Shown here: positions 1 through 8,009 of the stretch, in pieces
How positions within the stretch are numbered: the first letter of the stretch is position 1
Layout of the letters: every line of letters begins with the position of its first letter
NCBI GenBank assembly: GCA_044338255.1
Contig: JBIILZ010000144.1
Location: 1-8,292 of the forward strand
Length of the DNA stretch: 8,292 bases
Direction: 5' to 3'
Origin: CAIUVD01 sp044338255
GTDB lineage: Bacteria; Planctomycetota; UBA11346
Made by a program: the position numbers and the translations under genes
Notes under the pieces: generated by a model
Databases searched by the model: none
Seen by the model: the letters and a program-made list of their open reading frames with translations, nothing else
What the model was told of the DNA's origin: nothing

Positions 1-146
1 TCTGTCGTCTCGCTGATCCAACACACCACCGAGAAGCCATCACCACCAGGCCAACTCTCTTGCACGGAGTCATCAGGCAAACCACGCACAGCAATCAACG
101 CATCCTCACCATCACCAGCACCAACGGCAACAAAGCGACCATTACC
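1..146 (-). pseudogene. Possible gene remnant or gene part running off the left edge
   Basis: On the minus strand, 48 codons are open from 146 to the window edge, beginning GNGRFVAVGAGDGEDALIAV and ending SVVCWISETT. NGRFVAVG is a motif familiar from repeat-rich, probably beta-propeller, bacterial surface proteins. A TGA lies immediately upstream (149-147) and there is no ATG in the stretch. If it is real, it is frameshifted, uses an internal GTG or TTG, or is decayed. The plus strand is also open here (1-165), with a Ser/Pro/Thr-rich product that looks like an antisense artefact. Confidence 0.22.
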
Positions 147-385
147 TCATTCTTTAATCGAGTGAGTAGTTGGTTAGCGAATCTGATCACCAACGCGGAG
201 CATTGGACCTCGACGCAACGCTGGGAAACCATGATCAAAGCCATCTTCGCCGGACCGATGGGAGTGGTCGCGCCGCCAATCGGGTAACAGCTACGACCTG
301 ATGGCCACCTGAGAGAATGGGTCAATCTGACCGTCATGCAGAGGCATGGTCGACGGGGCTATTGCCGGATTTAGGGTGAAGTGAC

Positions 386-410
386 GGCGTGAGTCGGACG
401 ACGACTCGCC
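386..410. other. Stable hairpin of unknown role
   Basis: GAGTCG (391-396) pairs perfectly with CGACTC (402-407) around the loop GACGA. The stem can be extended by GGC (386-388) pairing with GCC (408-410) if GT (389-390) is bulged out. There is no T run on either side, so it is not an obvious intrinsic terminator. It could be a protein-binding palindrome or part of an untranslated RNA. Confidence 0.4.
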
Positions 411-513
411 GATGGTGGGATTGGTCGGTCGAGGGGACTTGGCTATGATGGCATTTTGCTGAGAAATGCTCTGGTCACGGCGTCAACCGTGAATGGGGAA
501 ATATCATCTACTT

Positions 514-531
514 AAACCGCTTCGGCGTTTT
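514..531. terminator. UUCG-capped short hairpin with T run, terminator-like
   Basis: CGC (518-520) pairs with GCG (525-527) around a TTCG tetraloop. After one C/T mismatch, AAA (514-516) pairs with TTT (529-531). On the plus strand the 3' arm runs into GTTTT, as in small intrinsic terminators. The GC core is only 3 bp, so it is weak. No supported gene ends upstream of it within the window. Confidence 0.3.
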
Positions 532-882
532 GGGCAGGTCCTTAGGTGAATCATCCCCTGTGAATAAATCGCCAGCACCCATGATGAAGTACAATGTGCA
601 ATATACCCCACTGACGGGATCCTCAAGAAGACTTGCAGTGGAATACACCATGAGTCATAGCTGCCAAATAGTATCACGATGCCTAGGTCCGTTTGGTTCC
701 AATTACAGCGCTCGCAGTGCAGGATTCCTGCCACGTCGAGCGGGAGCATGTTGCCTACGGCCAAGCAGGTATGCCGGTCCAGGGCCGATGCGCCGACGTG
801 GACCTGGTGCCAGATGACCTTTTTTCATGCGACCGGTTGGTGATAGGCAATCCACATCAAAATGTCGTGCACTTAATAAATC

Positions 883-886
883 GAGG
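883..886 (+). promoter_or_regulatory. Shine-Dalgarno-like GAGG supporting the start at 897
   Basis: GAGG lies 10 nt upstream of ATG 897, which is slightly long but usable. The alternative in-frame ATG at 912 has no purine-rich motif at a suitable distance. The reading frame stays open upstream of 897 to at least 693, but translation from there would bury the lipoprotein signal inside the protein, so those starts are unlikely. I saw no convincing -35/-10 promoter pair nearby. Confidence 0.5.
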
Positions 887-896
887 ATACAGGCCC

Positions 897-3800
897 ATGG
901 TCACATGTAATATGCGTTCCCTTTTCATGATTTTAGTGCTCGCTGTGGCATTGGCAGCGTGTGCGCGAGGGCCTGCGAGCCAGGTGCCATCATCGGCTGA
1001 TCGTATAGAGCGTGACCTCCCCACGCCTGACGCCGCAGCTGCGGTCCCGAACAAGATCCCGCAGAACGTCGAGGTGCAAGATCATCCGGACCGTGAGCCG
1101 GGGTCCTCACCCAGTACGTTGGCTGCCTCTGTTCCCCCTAGTCAGGTGGCACCGGAAGATCTGCCGGTTGAAGAAGAGGTAAGAGGGAGCCAGAAGCTTC
1201 GCGTCCAGGTTGTGCGCCGGAAGGGCAAATATCCCCTGATCCGGCGCGAAGAAATTTTGCGGGATGGCACTCCGGGGGCGCCAGTAATCGGCGTCCACGA
1301 ACTGGTGGCAGATCATCTTGTTGTTGAACTCGCTCCGGGTCAGGACCCCCAAACCGTGGCGGCCGCCGTTGGTGGCACGGTTCGGCATCGGATCCCAGGT
1401 AGTCCGATGGTCTTGATCGCCTTCCCGTATACTGCTCACAGCGATTACGACCGGTATACGCAACGTGCGAAGGGCCAGCCAGGGGTGCGTGAAGTGGGTC
1501 CGGATACTGTGGTCTCAATCAATGCCATTCCTGACGATACGGATTTCTCTCAATTGTGGGGAATGCAGAACGCCGGCCAGTCGAATGGGGTCGTCGATGC
1601 CGATATCGATGCGCCGGAAGCGTGGGATATCTCGACCGGCAGTAAGAGCGTGCTCGTGGGTGTGATTGACACCGGCATCGATCGCACCCATGTCGACCTC
1701 AGTGCCAACATGTGGACCAATCCCGGCGAGACCGGTCTGGATGCCCAGGGCCGTGATAAAGCCGCTAATGGAATTGATGATGATAATAATAGCTTCATCG
1801 ATGACTGGCGTGGGTGGGACTTCGTCAATGGGGATAACGACCCGTCAGACGACAATGGGCATGGGACCCATTGCGCTGGAACTATAGGGGCAGTTGGCGG
1901 CAACCGCCAAGGCGTGACGGGTGTGTGTTGGAATGTGTCCATGGTCGCCATAAAGGCATTAGCCTTCGATAATAAGGGATTTTTTTCGGACATAATTGGC
2001 GCTCACTTTTATGCAAATGCCATCGGTTGCGACGTTACCTCAAATTCCTACGGCGGCGGCGCCAGTCCTTCCGACGTTGCCGGCATGCGGCATCCGATCG
2101 ATACGGCGTCACGACGCGGGTCATTGGTGGTGGCTGCGGCCGGCAATCTGGACTGGTCTGATGGTTGGGTTGGAGAGCCCGACAATGACAAAGCCCCGAT
2201 ATATCCAGCCAGCATCAACAGTCCTGCGGTCATCGCGGTGGCGGCGACCGATCGTTCAGATCGTTTGGCGGCTTTTAGCCACTATGGCGCCGCAACGGTG
2301 CATCTCGCCGCCCCGGGGGTTGACATCCGCTCCTGCGCGCCCGGCAATGGCTATGCCACCATGTCCGGCACATCCATGGCAACTCCCCATGTCGCGGGAG
2401 CCTGCGCCCTCCTCAAGGCTGCCAATCCCCAGCTGACCGGTCCGCAGATCAAGGCCATTCTCTTGGCCCAGGTGGATCCTCTGACCGACTTGTATGGCAA
2501 GACCGTCACCGGTGGCCGCCTCAATCTCTTTCGCGCGGTGAAAGCAGCCACCGGTCGCCTCGTGGCCCTGTCGGCAGTGCAGATCACTGAACTTGGCAAT
2601 AGCGATGGTTTGCTGAATGCTGGGGAATCAGCCGATCTGGCCGTCTCTCTTGCTAAAGAGGGATTCGAAGGCTTTGAACCCAGCGGGGGGCTCACAGGCG
2701 TCCTGAGCAGTAACAGCGCGAGTGTTCGGGTCGTCCAGGGAACCTCCGTGTACGGCAATATCGCTCCGGGGCAGAGCTCCGCGGGCTCAGCCCGGTATCG
2801 GGTGGCGATCGCGGCGAGCAGTAGTGCACCGCAGGTCGTGAGTTTGACCCTCACGGTTAACGGTGGGATCGCTGGGCCGAAAACCTTCCCGATCACCCTG
2901 TCGATTGCGAACTCAGCTTCGCTGCGCGTTGTGGTCCGTCGTTCCGGATCGAACGCTCCCGTTCCGGGGGCGACGGTATCGTGGACCGGTACTGCGACGG
3001 GCACAGCCACGACGAACGCTTCCGGACAGTTTTCTGCGATTGTGCCGGCGGGCTCCTATCAGGTTGATGCTGCGGCCCCTGGCTTGAAATCGTCTGGCTC
3101 TGTTTCCGCTACGGTCCCGAGCGCTGCATCCCTGACGCTGACCTTGGCTCCGACATCATCCGCGATGGTGGTGACCCCGACATCCCTGAACTTGTCAAAG
3201 CTATCGTCTACGGCGGTTGTTACCATTGCGAACACCGGCGCATCGACGTTGGCTTGGAAAGCATCTCCTAGTTCCGGTTCCGCGCTCACGAGCGGACTTT
3301 GGCATCGTGTCACTGATCGCACATGGTCAGGAAGTGGCACCGCGTGGTACTTTGGATTCGACAATGCCTATCCTCGCACATCGCAGTTGCCCTCTTCCGG
3401 TGCCCTCCAGTTCTCTGAGCTGGTGGTCCCTGCGTATCAACCGACGCTCACGTTTGCCAGTTGGTCGCCTATCGACCCCGGTTCTCCGGCGGGCGGGAGT
3501 CAAAATCCTCGCAAGAAAAGTATTCAGATTTCCGTCGATCGTGGGTTGTCTTGGACCACCGTGGGAAGCGCGCTTTCCCGAAGCCAGGAATGGGTGAGGT
3601 CCTCGATCGATCTCTCATCCTATGCCGGGAGAACGGTTGCTATTCGGTTTTGGTATGAAGATCCGGTCTCGAACGATGGACTCTGGTACCTCGATGATAT
3701 CACGGTGGGTGGTAAACCGGTCACTGCTTGGTTCTTCCTTTCGCAAACGCAGGGGACCGTGGCGGCAAGAGCGTCTGGCACCGTGACTGTGAGTGCTGAT

Positions 3801-6800
3801 TTCTCGGAGGCGTCTGCAGGTCTATCGACCGGATCCATCAAAATCGTCGATACGGCCGCCAATGGTACCTCGACGTCGGTAGCCGTCACCCTGCTCAACG
3901 GTCCACTGCTGACCGCGTCTCCATCGCCATTGATTTTGACTGCGGAGCAGGGAACAACACCCGCATCCGGAACATTGCTGATCAGTAATCTTGGTAGTTC
4001 ACCCATGGGCATAACCGTCGCGGCCACCGATTTGAAGAATACCGCTACCGCTGCAACGGGATTATGGCACCAGACCACGGCTCGCACCCTGGCGGGTGCT
4101 CCAGTGTGGTGGTACGGCGATGAGGTGAAGGGAACGTATGATACGGGAGGAATCAATTCTGGATCCCTCACGTTCACCGGCTTGACCATTCCCCAGGAGA
4201 ATGCGGTCCTGACCTGGCAGCACTGGCGTCAGACGGAGACAGATTCTGCCTATGATACGTGTCGTGTGGAGATTTTGATTATGGACTCCTATGTGTATCA
4301 GAGTTATGAATGGAGGACCCTGGCAACTGTGACCGACCGTGATGGACAATGGAAAACCAATACCATTGATTTAAGTTCCTATCGTGGATATTCGACTCAA
4401 TTGAGATTTATTTTTGACACTCGTGATGACCAAAAGAACTCCTATGAAGGTTGGTATATCGGTGAGGTGCGAATGGGGGGGACGCCCATCGGAGCATCTT
4501 GGCTGATCGCGAATCCTGCTACGGCAACCATTGCGCCCGGATCCTCGATAGCAGTTCAGATCCAGGCTGCGGTTTCGGATTTCACTACCGGAAGCTACAA
4601 TGGAAAGATTCAGGTGATGTCTGCAGGCGCGAACGAAAAGTTCGATATTCCTGTGATATGTCACGTCATTGCCTCCGGCATGGAAATTTCAACGCCTTCC
4701 GTGATTGATCTCGGTACGCCGCCGTTTGAGGGAGATGCGGATGGTATTCCCGAAGCTGGTGAGACCGTGGCATTGCAAGTTCCGCTCACCAACAACGGGG
4801 GGCAATCCGTCACCAACGTTCGCGTGGCGGTTTCCTCGGACAGCCCTTTGGTAACTTTCCCCCGCGCTGCAGAAACCTTGAACTCCATTGGGGGATTAGG
4901 CGGCAGGGCAATCGTTAATTTGCCGATTGCCATTTCCGCCAACTGTCCCGTAGCTAAAATTCCCCTTTCCGTCTTGGTGACGTACGACCAAGGGTCGAAG
5001 ACCATTTCGAGCAGCTTCTTCGCTTATCCCCTCCCGTCAGCAACCATCACAGGTACGGTGCGACTTGACGGCGCTGGCTTTGGTGGGGTTACCGTACGCT
5101 ACGAATTCTACAGCGACGGTGAAAATTACAGCAACGGAGGGAGTACGAGTGGTTCGGTCACCACGGCTGCTGATGGAACGTACTCCATCCCTGCCATTCA
5201 GAGTGATAATGGGGTTTATGTCATCAGTGTGCTGGGCTATGGCTCACCATCACGACAAGTTAGAGCTCGCAGTACCGGCGTCGATTTCTCATTAACTACA
5301 CTAACTGTCCGTGGTACCGCGCGTCTGGATGGTGTTCCCTTGTCGGATGTGACCATTAGCGGATTTGGCAATATGACAATGACAACGAAAGCCGATGGAA
5401 CCTATGTATCATCTAGGATTATTCGCTCTAATAATATCACAGATTGGTCCCAGGTCAATCTAGTCGCAAGTAAGCTAGGTTCACACAGTACTATCAAAAA
5501 GATCATGAACTTTCAGCTGCAGCCGAATCAGAATGCCATCGACTTTGAATTTGTAACTTCCAGGGTAACGGGGAAAGTTGTCGATGCCGGAAGTGGAAGC
5601 CCGATTACCGGGGCTACCGTGCGGTGGATGAGTCCACACGAGGGACGGAATAGATATTGGGATGGGAATAGGGATGAATGGGACAAGGATCTGAGTTATT
5701 ATAATGACGGGGAAGTCAGTACCGACGCAAATGGTACCTTTTCTTTTAGCGGTGGCATCTACGGCGACGAGCAACCACTCTACGTCGAGGTCGTTAAGGA
5801 TGGGTACACTTCCTACGCGAATCCTGTCTTCCAAAAAGCGGTCAATGTATTTAACATAAATTTACCAAGTCAAACGAATCTCACCGTCCAGCTGGTAACC
5901 CCGCGCATCGGGGTGGCGCCATCCAGCCTGGCAGTTTCGATAGTTCAAGGACAAAGTACAACTCGGGATATCACCATCTCCAACAGTGGTGGTCAGAACA
6001 TCTCCGGCAACAGTCCGCCATTGAGTTGGCACCAGGATTTTCCTTACTCTATCAGCACGTCGGATGACCTTGATGGACCTAAATTTGGGTTGGTCATGCT
6101 AAATCTTCCCCCTAACCCCCCAGTCGGAACGCTAGTCCCCATGCAGGGCTCGCGCGTCAATGTTGGTCCAATTCCAATTGGATTTTCCTTCCCATTCTAC
6201 GGTAATAAGTTTACCACCTTCCGGCTGGGCTCGAGCGGCTGGCTAAGTTTTACCTCTCTGTCAAATGACTTGGGTGGTTCATTCCCGAATGGAAAAAGGG
6301 TTACACTGCCGAGCGTTGCAGCACCGGAAAATCTGATATCTTTTAACGGTGTAAACACCATGTTTTTCGACGCTCATTCATGGGTCGCCTACAAAACAAT
6401 TGATAATTACCAAGGCGGTAAGGCTTTGATTGTCCAATTTGATCAAGCAACTTATGAGCATCGTCCCGAAATTCGCTTTTCGGGTGAGGTCATCTTGAAG
6501 GAAGACGGTTCAATAATCATGCTGTATAACGATGATGGAGCTGGTTTATCTAATCCTCTAATAGGTATTCAGAATGCCACTCGTACCGTAGGTACAACCC
6601 TACAGGCTAACTACCAGCCTCGGGTTATGCGGCAAGGCATGGCTGTTCGTCTGAGTCCGACGGTGCCAAATTGGTTATCGCTGAATCCCACTGCAGCGGG
6701 GACCCTAAATCCAGGATCGACGACCACGGTTCGCGCCAGTTTTGATGCCTCGAAATTGGCGGTGGGAACCCACACCACCACGTTGGTTATTGAATCCAAC

Positions 6801-7994
6801 GCCACGAACGCTCCCCGTGTCAGTATCCCGGTGACCCTGACGGTCACGCCGAGCAACACGCCACCGACCATCAGCGACATCGCCGATCGCACGATCACCG
6901 AGGATGGCAACACGGGCGCCATCCCCTTCACCATCGGTGATGCGGAGACTTCCGCCACGGCTCTGACGGTGACCGTGGCATCGAGCAATACAGCACTGGT
7001 ACCGTTTAGCAGCATCGTGCTGGGCGGTAGCGGTGCGAATCGTACGGTAACAGTCATGCCCACGTCCAATGCCTTCGGAACGGCGATCATCACCCTGACC
7101 GTGTCCGATGGCACACTGACCACGGTCGACCGCTTCACTCTCACCGTCACCCCGGTGAATGATCGGCCGACGGTCACCGACATACCCGACCGGGCGACCA
7201 CCACCGGCAAGCCCATCGGGCCCCTGGCCTTCACCATCGGCGATGCCGAAACTCGGGCCGGCTCATTGCTGATCGCGGCCAGAAGCAACAATTCGACCTT
7301 GGTGCCGGTGAATGGTGTGGTTTTCGCGGGCACCGATGCCAACCGTACGGTGACCATCAATCCGGCGGCTGGCCAGAATGGCACTTCGGTTATTACCATA
7401 ATCGTGTCGGACGGGTATTTGGCGGTGACCAATAGCATCACCGTCACCGTCGGACCGGTCGGGGCCATCGGTGATGGCTTGGCTGCCACTTATTTCAATA
7501 ATAAGGATTTCACCGGCACCACTGTCCTGCGCATCGACCCGCAGGTGAATTTCAACTGGGGTAATGGCTCACCCGACCCGGCCATCCACGCCGACACCTT
7601 CAGCGTGCGCTGGACCGGACAGGTGCTGCCCGCCTTCAGCGAGACGTACACCTTCTATACCACTTCCGACGAAGGTATCCGCCTGTCCGTAAATGGCGTG
7701 CGCATCATCGACAACTGGGCCAGCCACGCAGCGGTAGTGAATACCGGCACCGTCAAGCTCACCGCCGGGGTGCGTGCCAACATCCTGCTCGAGTATTTCG
7801 AGAACACGGGGAGTGCCGTGACCAAGCTGGAATGGTCGAGCCCGCGCCGCACACGCGAAGTGGTGCCGCAATCCCGGCTCTTCAGCGCGCCAGCCGGAAT
7901 CGGGGCGTTGCTCCCGGACGAACGGAGCGGAGTCGAGGCGCTGGCACTGTGGTCTGATCTGGCGAGGCCAGCGCTGCTGCTCGGCCAGAACTGA
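897..7994 (+). CDS. Giant subtilisin-like (S8) serine protease lipoprotein with BACON-, MAM-, cadherin-like and PA14 modules
   Basis: Predicted exported endopeptidase of 2,365 residues. A lipoprotein signal (hydrophobic SLFMILVLAVALAAC, Cys22) precedes a Pro/Ser/Glu-rich linker and a prodomain-like segment (about 136-208). The S8 domain (about 215-552) is complete: Asp258 in VGVIDTGID, His322 in DDNGHGTHCAG, Asn417 in VVAAAGN, Ser493 in SGTSMATPHVAG. An Asp-rich insertion (291-320) probably binds calcium. Modules that follow: CARDB-like (555-673); carboxypeptidase-regulatory-like (675-755); two BACON-like domains each split by a MAM-like insert (757-1000, 1004-1259); CARDB-like (1262-1378); three carboxypeptidase-regulatory-like (1382-1668); a third split BACON-like domain (1671-1985); two cadherin-like (1987-2185); PA14 (2190-2328). 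No C-terminal sorting signal is visible. ATG 897 is preferred for its GAGG motif; ATG 912 would also keep the signal peptide. The protease call is secure; substrate and cell location are inferred. Confidence 0.95.
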   Translation: MVTCNMRSLFMILVLAVALAACARGPASQVPSSADRIERDLPTPDAAAAVPNKIPQNVEVQDHPDREPGSSPSTLAASVPPSQVAPEDLPVEEEVRGSQKLRVQVVRRKGKYPLIRREEILRDGTPGAPVIGVHELVADHLVVELAPGQDPQTVAAAVGGTVRHRIPGSPMVLIAFPYTAHSDYDRYTQRAKGQPGVREVGPDTVVSINAIPDDTDFSQLWGMQNAGQSNGVVDADIDAPEAWDISTGSKSVLVGVIDTGIDRTHVDLSANMWTNPGETGLDAQGRDKAANGIDDDNNSFIDDWRGWDFVNGDNDPSDDNGHGTHCAGTIGAVGGNRQGVTGVCWNVSMVAIKALAFDNKGFFSDIIGAHFYANAIGCDVTSNSYGGGASPSDVAGMRHPIDTASRRGSLVVAAAGNLDWSDGWVGEPDNDKAPIYPASINSPAVIAVAATDRSDRLAAFSHYGAATVHLAAPGVDIRSCAPGNGYATMSGTSMATPHVAGACALLKAANPQLTGPQIKAILLAQVDPLTDLYGKTVTGGRLNLFRAVKAATGRLVALSAVQITELGNSDGLLNAGESADLAVSLAKEGFEGFEPSGGLTGVLSSNSASVRVVQGTSVYGNIAPGQSSAGSARYRVAIAASSSAPQVVSLTLTVNGGIAGPKTFPITLSIANSASLRVVVRRSGSNAPVPGATVSWTGTATGTATTNASGQFSAIVPAGSYQVDAAAPGLKSSGSVSATVPSAASLTLTLAPTSSAMVVTPTSLNLSKLSSTAVVTIANTGASTLAWKASPSSGSALTSGLWHRVTDRTWSGSGTAWYFGFDNAYPRTSQLPSSGALQFSELVVPAYQPTLTFASWSPIDPGSPAGGSQNPRKKSIQISVDRGLSWTTVGSALSRSQEWVRSSIDLSSYAGRTVAIRFWYEDPVSNDGLWYLDDITVGGKPVTAWFFLSQTQGTVAARASGTVTVSADFSEASAGLSTGSIKIVDTAANGTSTSVAVTLLNGPLLTASPSPLILTAEQGTTPASGTLLISNLGSSPMGITVAATDLKNTATAATGLWHQTTARTLAGAPVWWYGDEVKGTYDTGGINSGSLTFTGLTIPQENAVLTWQHWRQTETDSAYDTCRVEILIMDSYVYQSYEWRTLATVTDRDGQWKTNTIDLSSYRGYSTQLRFIFDTRDDQKNSYEGWYIGEVRMGGTPIGASWLIANPATATIAPGSSIAVQIQAAVSDFTTGSYNGKIQVMSAGANEKFDIPVICHVIASGMEISTPSVIDLGTPPFEGDADGIPEAGETVALQVPLTNNGGQSVTNVRVAVSSDSPLVTFPRAAETLNSIGGLGGRAIVNLPIAISANCPVAKIPLSVLVTYDQGSKTISSSFFAYPLPSATITGTVRLDGAGFGGVTVRYEFYSDGENYSNGGSTSGSVTTAADGTYSIPAIQSDNGVYVISVLGYGSPSRQVRARSTGVDFSLTTLTVRGTARLDGVPLSDVTISGFGNMTMTTKADGTYVSSRIIRSNNITDWSQVNLVASKLGSHSTIKKIMNFQLQPNQNAIDFEFVTSRVTGKVVDAGSGSPITGATVRWMSPHEGRNRYWDGNRDEWDKDLSYYNDGEVSTDANGTFSFSGGIYGDEQPLYVEVVKDGYTSYANPVFQKAVNVFNINLPSQTNLTVQLVTPRIGVAPSSLAVSIVQGQSTTRDITISNSGGQNISGNSPPLSWHQDFPYSISTSDDLDGPKFGLVMLNLPPNPPVGTLVPMQGSRVNVGPIPIGFSFPFYGNKFTTFRLGSSGWLSFTSLSNDLGGSFPNGKRVTLPSVAAPENLISFNGVNTMFFDAHSWVAYKTIDNYQGGKALIVQFDQATYEHRPEIRFSGEVILKEDGSIIMLYNDDGAGLSNPLIGIQNATRTVGTTLQANYQPRVMRQGMAVRLSPTVPNWLSLNPTAAGTLNPGSTTTVRASFDASKLAVGTHTTTLVIESNATNAPRVSIPVTLTVTPSNTPPTISDIADRTITEDGNTGAIPFTIGDAETSATALTVTVASSNTALVPFSSIVLGGSGANRTVTVMPTSNAFGTAIITLTVSDGTLTTVDRFTLTVTPVNDRPTVTDIPDRATTTGKPIGPLAFTIGDAETRAGSLLIAARSNNSTLVPVNGVVFAGTDANRTVTINPAAGQNGTSVITIIVSDGYLAVTNSITVTVGPVGAIGDGLAATYFNNKDFTGTTVLRIDPQVNFNWGNGSPDPAIHADTFSVRWTGQVLPAFSETYTFYTTSDEGIRLSVNGVRIIDNWASHAAVVNTGTVKLTAGVRANILLEYFENTGSAVTKLEWSSPRRTREVVPQSRLFSAPAGIGALLPDERSGVEALALWSDLARPALLLGQN
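3294..4493 (+). repeat. Two homologous MAM-like (immune-inhibitor-A-type) inserts within the protease gene
   Basis: Residues about 800-943 and 1055-1199 are diverged copies of one beta-sandwich module. Both begin with GLWH followed by an aromatic-rich stretch (TAWYFGFDN versus VWWYGDEVK). Both have a Ser-Gly-x-Leu-x-Phe segment (SGALQFSEL, SGSLTFTGL) and a strand with W near its end (LTFASW, LTWQHW). Both close with IDLSSY-x-G, a strand of the form LRF/IRF, and a Trp-Tyr motif before an MGG/VGG end (LWYLDDITVGG, GWYIGEVRMGG). Similar modules occur in secreted metalloproteases and subtilases, where they are thought to bind ligands or stabilise the protein. The span given runs from the start of the first copy to the end of the second and includes the BACON-like sequence between them. 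Confidence 0.75.
5040..5900 (+). repeat. Three consecutive carboxypeptidase-regulatory-like domains
   Basis: Residues 1382-1468, 1469-1555 and 1556-1668 each start with a Gly-Thr/Lys-Val strand (ITGTVRLDG, VRGTARLDG, VTGKVVDAGSG). Each then has a V/T-rich strand (GVTVRY, DVTISG, GATVRW) and a D-x-(N)G-T-(Y/F) turn (ADGTYSI, ADGTYVS, ANGTFSF). This is the pattern of the carboxypeptidase-regulatory-like fold (CarboxypepD_reg family), a seven-strand transthyretin-like spacer common in large secreted bacterial proteins. The third copy is longer, with a charged, Trp/Tyr-rich insertion (about 1580-1603). A fourth, separate copy lies at residues 675-755. By eye, the DNA here is more AT-rich than the ends of the gene. 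Confidence 0.75.
6855..7451 (+). repeat. Two tandem cadherin-like/Ig-like repeats
   Basis: Residues 1987-2087 and 2088-2185 are tandem copies. Shared blocks are PT(I/V)(S/T)DI, FTIGDAET, SNxxLVP, a GANRTVTV/DANRTVTI strand and a G-T-x-x-I-T-x-x-V-S-D-G core. Similarity is visible at DNA level, for example CTTCACCATCGG followed by TGATGC or CGATGC in both copies. Such repeats are frequent in very large bacterial surface proteins and act as rod-like spacers or adhesive segments. The first copy has an ITEDGNT motif that the second replaces with ATTTGKP. Confidence 0.85.
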
Positions 7995-8009
7995 TGACCG
8001 CAGGTGCAT

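Larger units (their letters stand above)
147..882. other. Region without a supportable gene upstream of the protease
   Basis: Short open frames exist on both strands, the longest under 100 codons. None has a good ribosome-binding site, a recognisable motif or convincing protein-like composition. The visible structures are the hairpins at 386-410 and 514-531, and a T6 run at 820-825. A long leader, decayed genes, or an unrecognised non-coding RNA are all possible. Confidence 0.5.

Noticed and set aside
504..764. Minus-strand frame of 86 codons with a CERC motif
   Set aside because: It starts at TTG with no ribosome-binding site, has no recognisable family pattern, and a single C-x2-C pair is not enough to call a zinc protein.
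693..896. In-frame upstream extension of the protease gene by 68 codons from a TTG
   Set aside because: It would place the lipoprotein signal peptide in the interior of the protein, and the TTG lacks a ribosome-binding site. The start at 897 (or 912) fits the signal peptide.
2351..3010. Minus-strand frame of 219 codons opposite the end of the S8 domain and the next modules
   Set aside because: It lies opposite a region with the catalytic Ser motif on the plus strand, and its product has no protein-like motif.
6611..7489. Minus-strand frame of 292 codons opposite the cadherin-like region
   Set aside because: It is antisense to a clearly coding, GC-rich repeat region. Its Val/Thr/Ser/Pro-rich product mirrors the repeats, as expected of a shadow frame.
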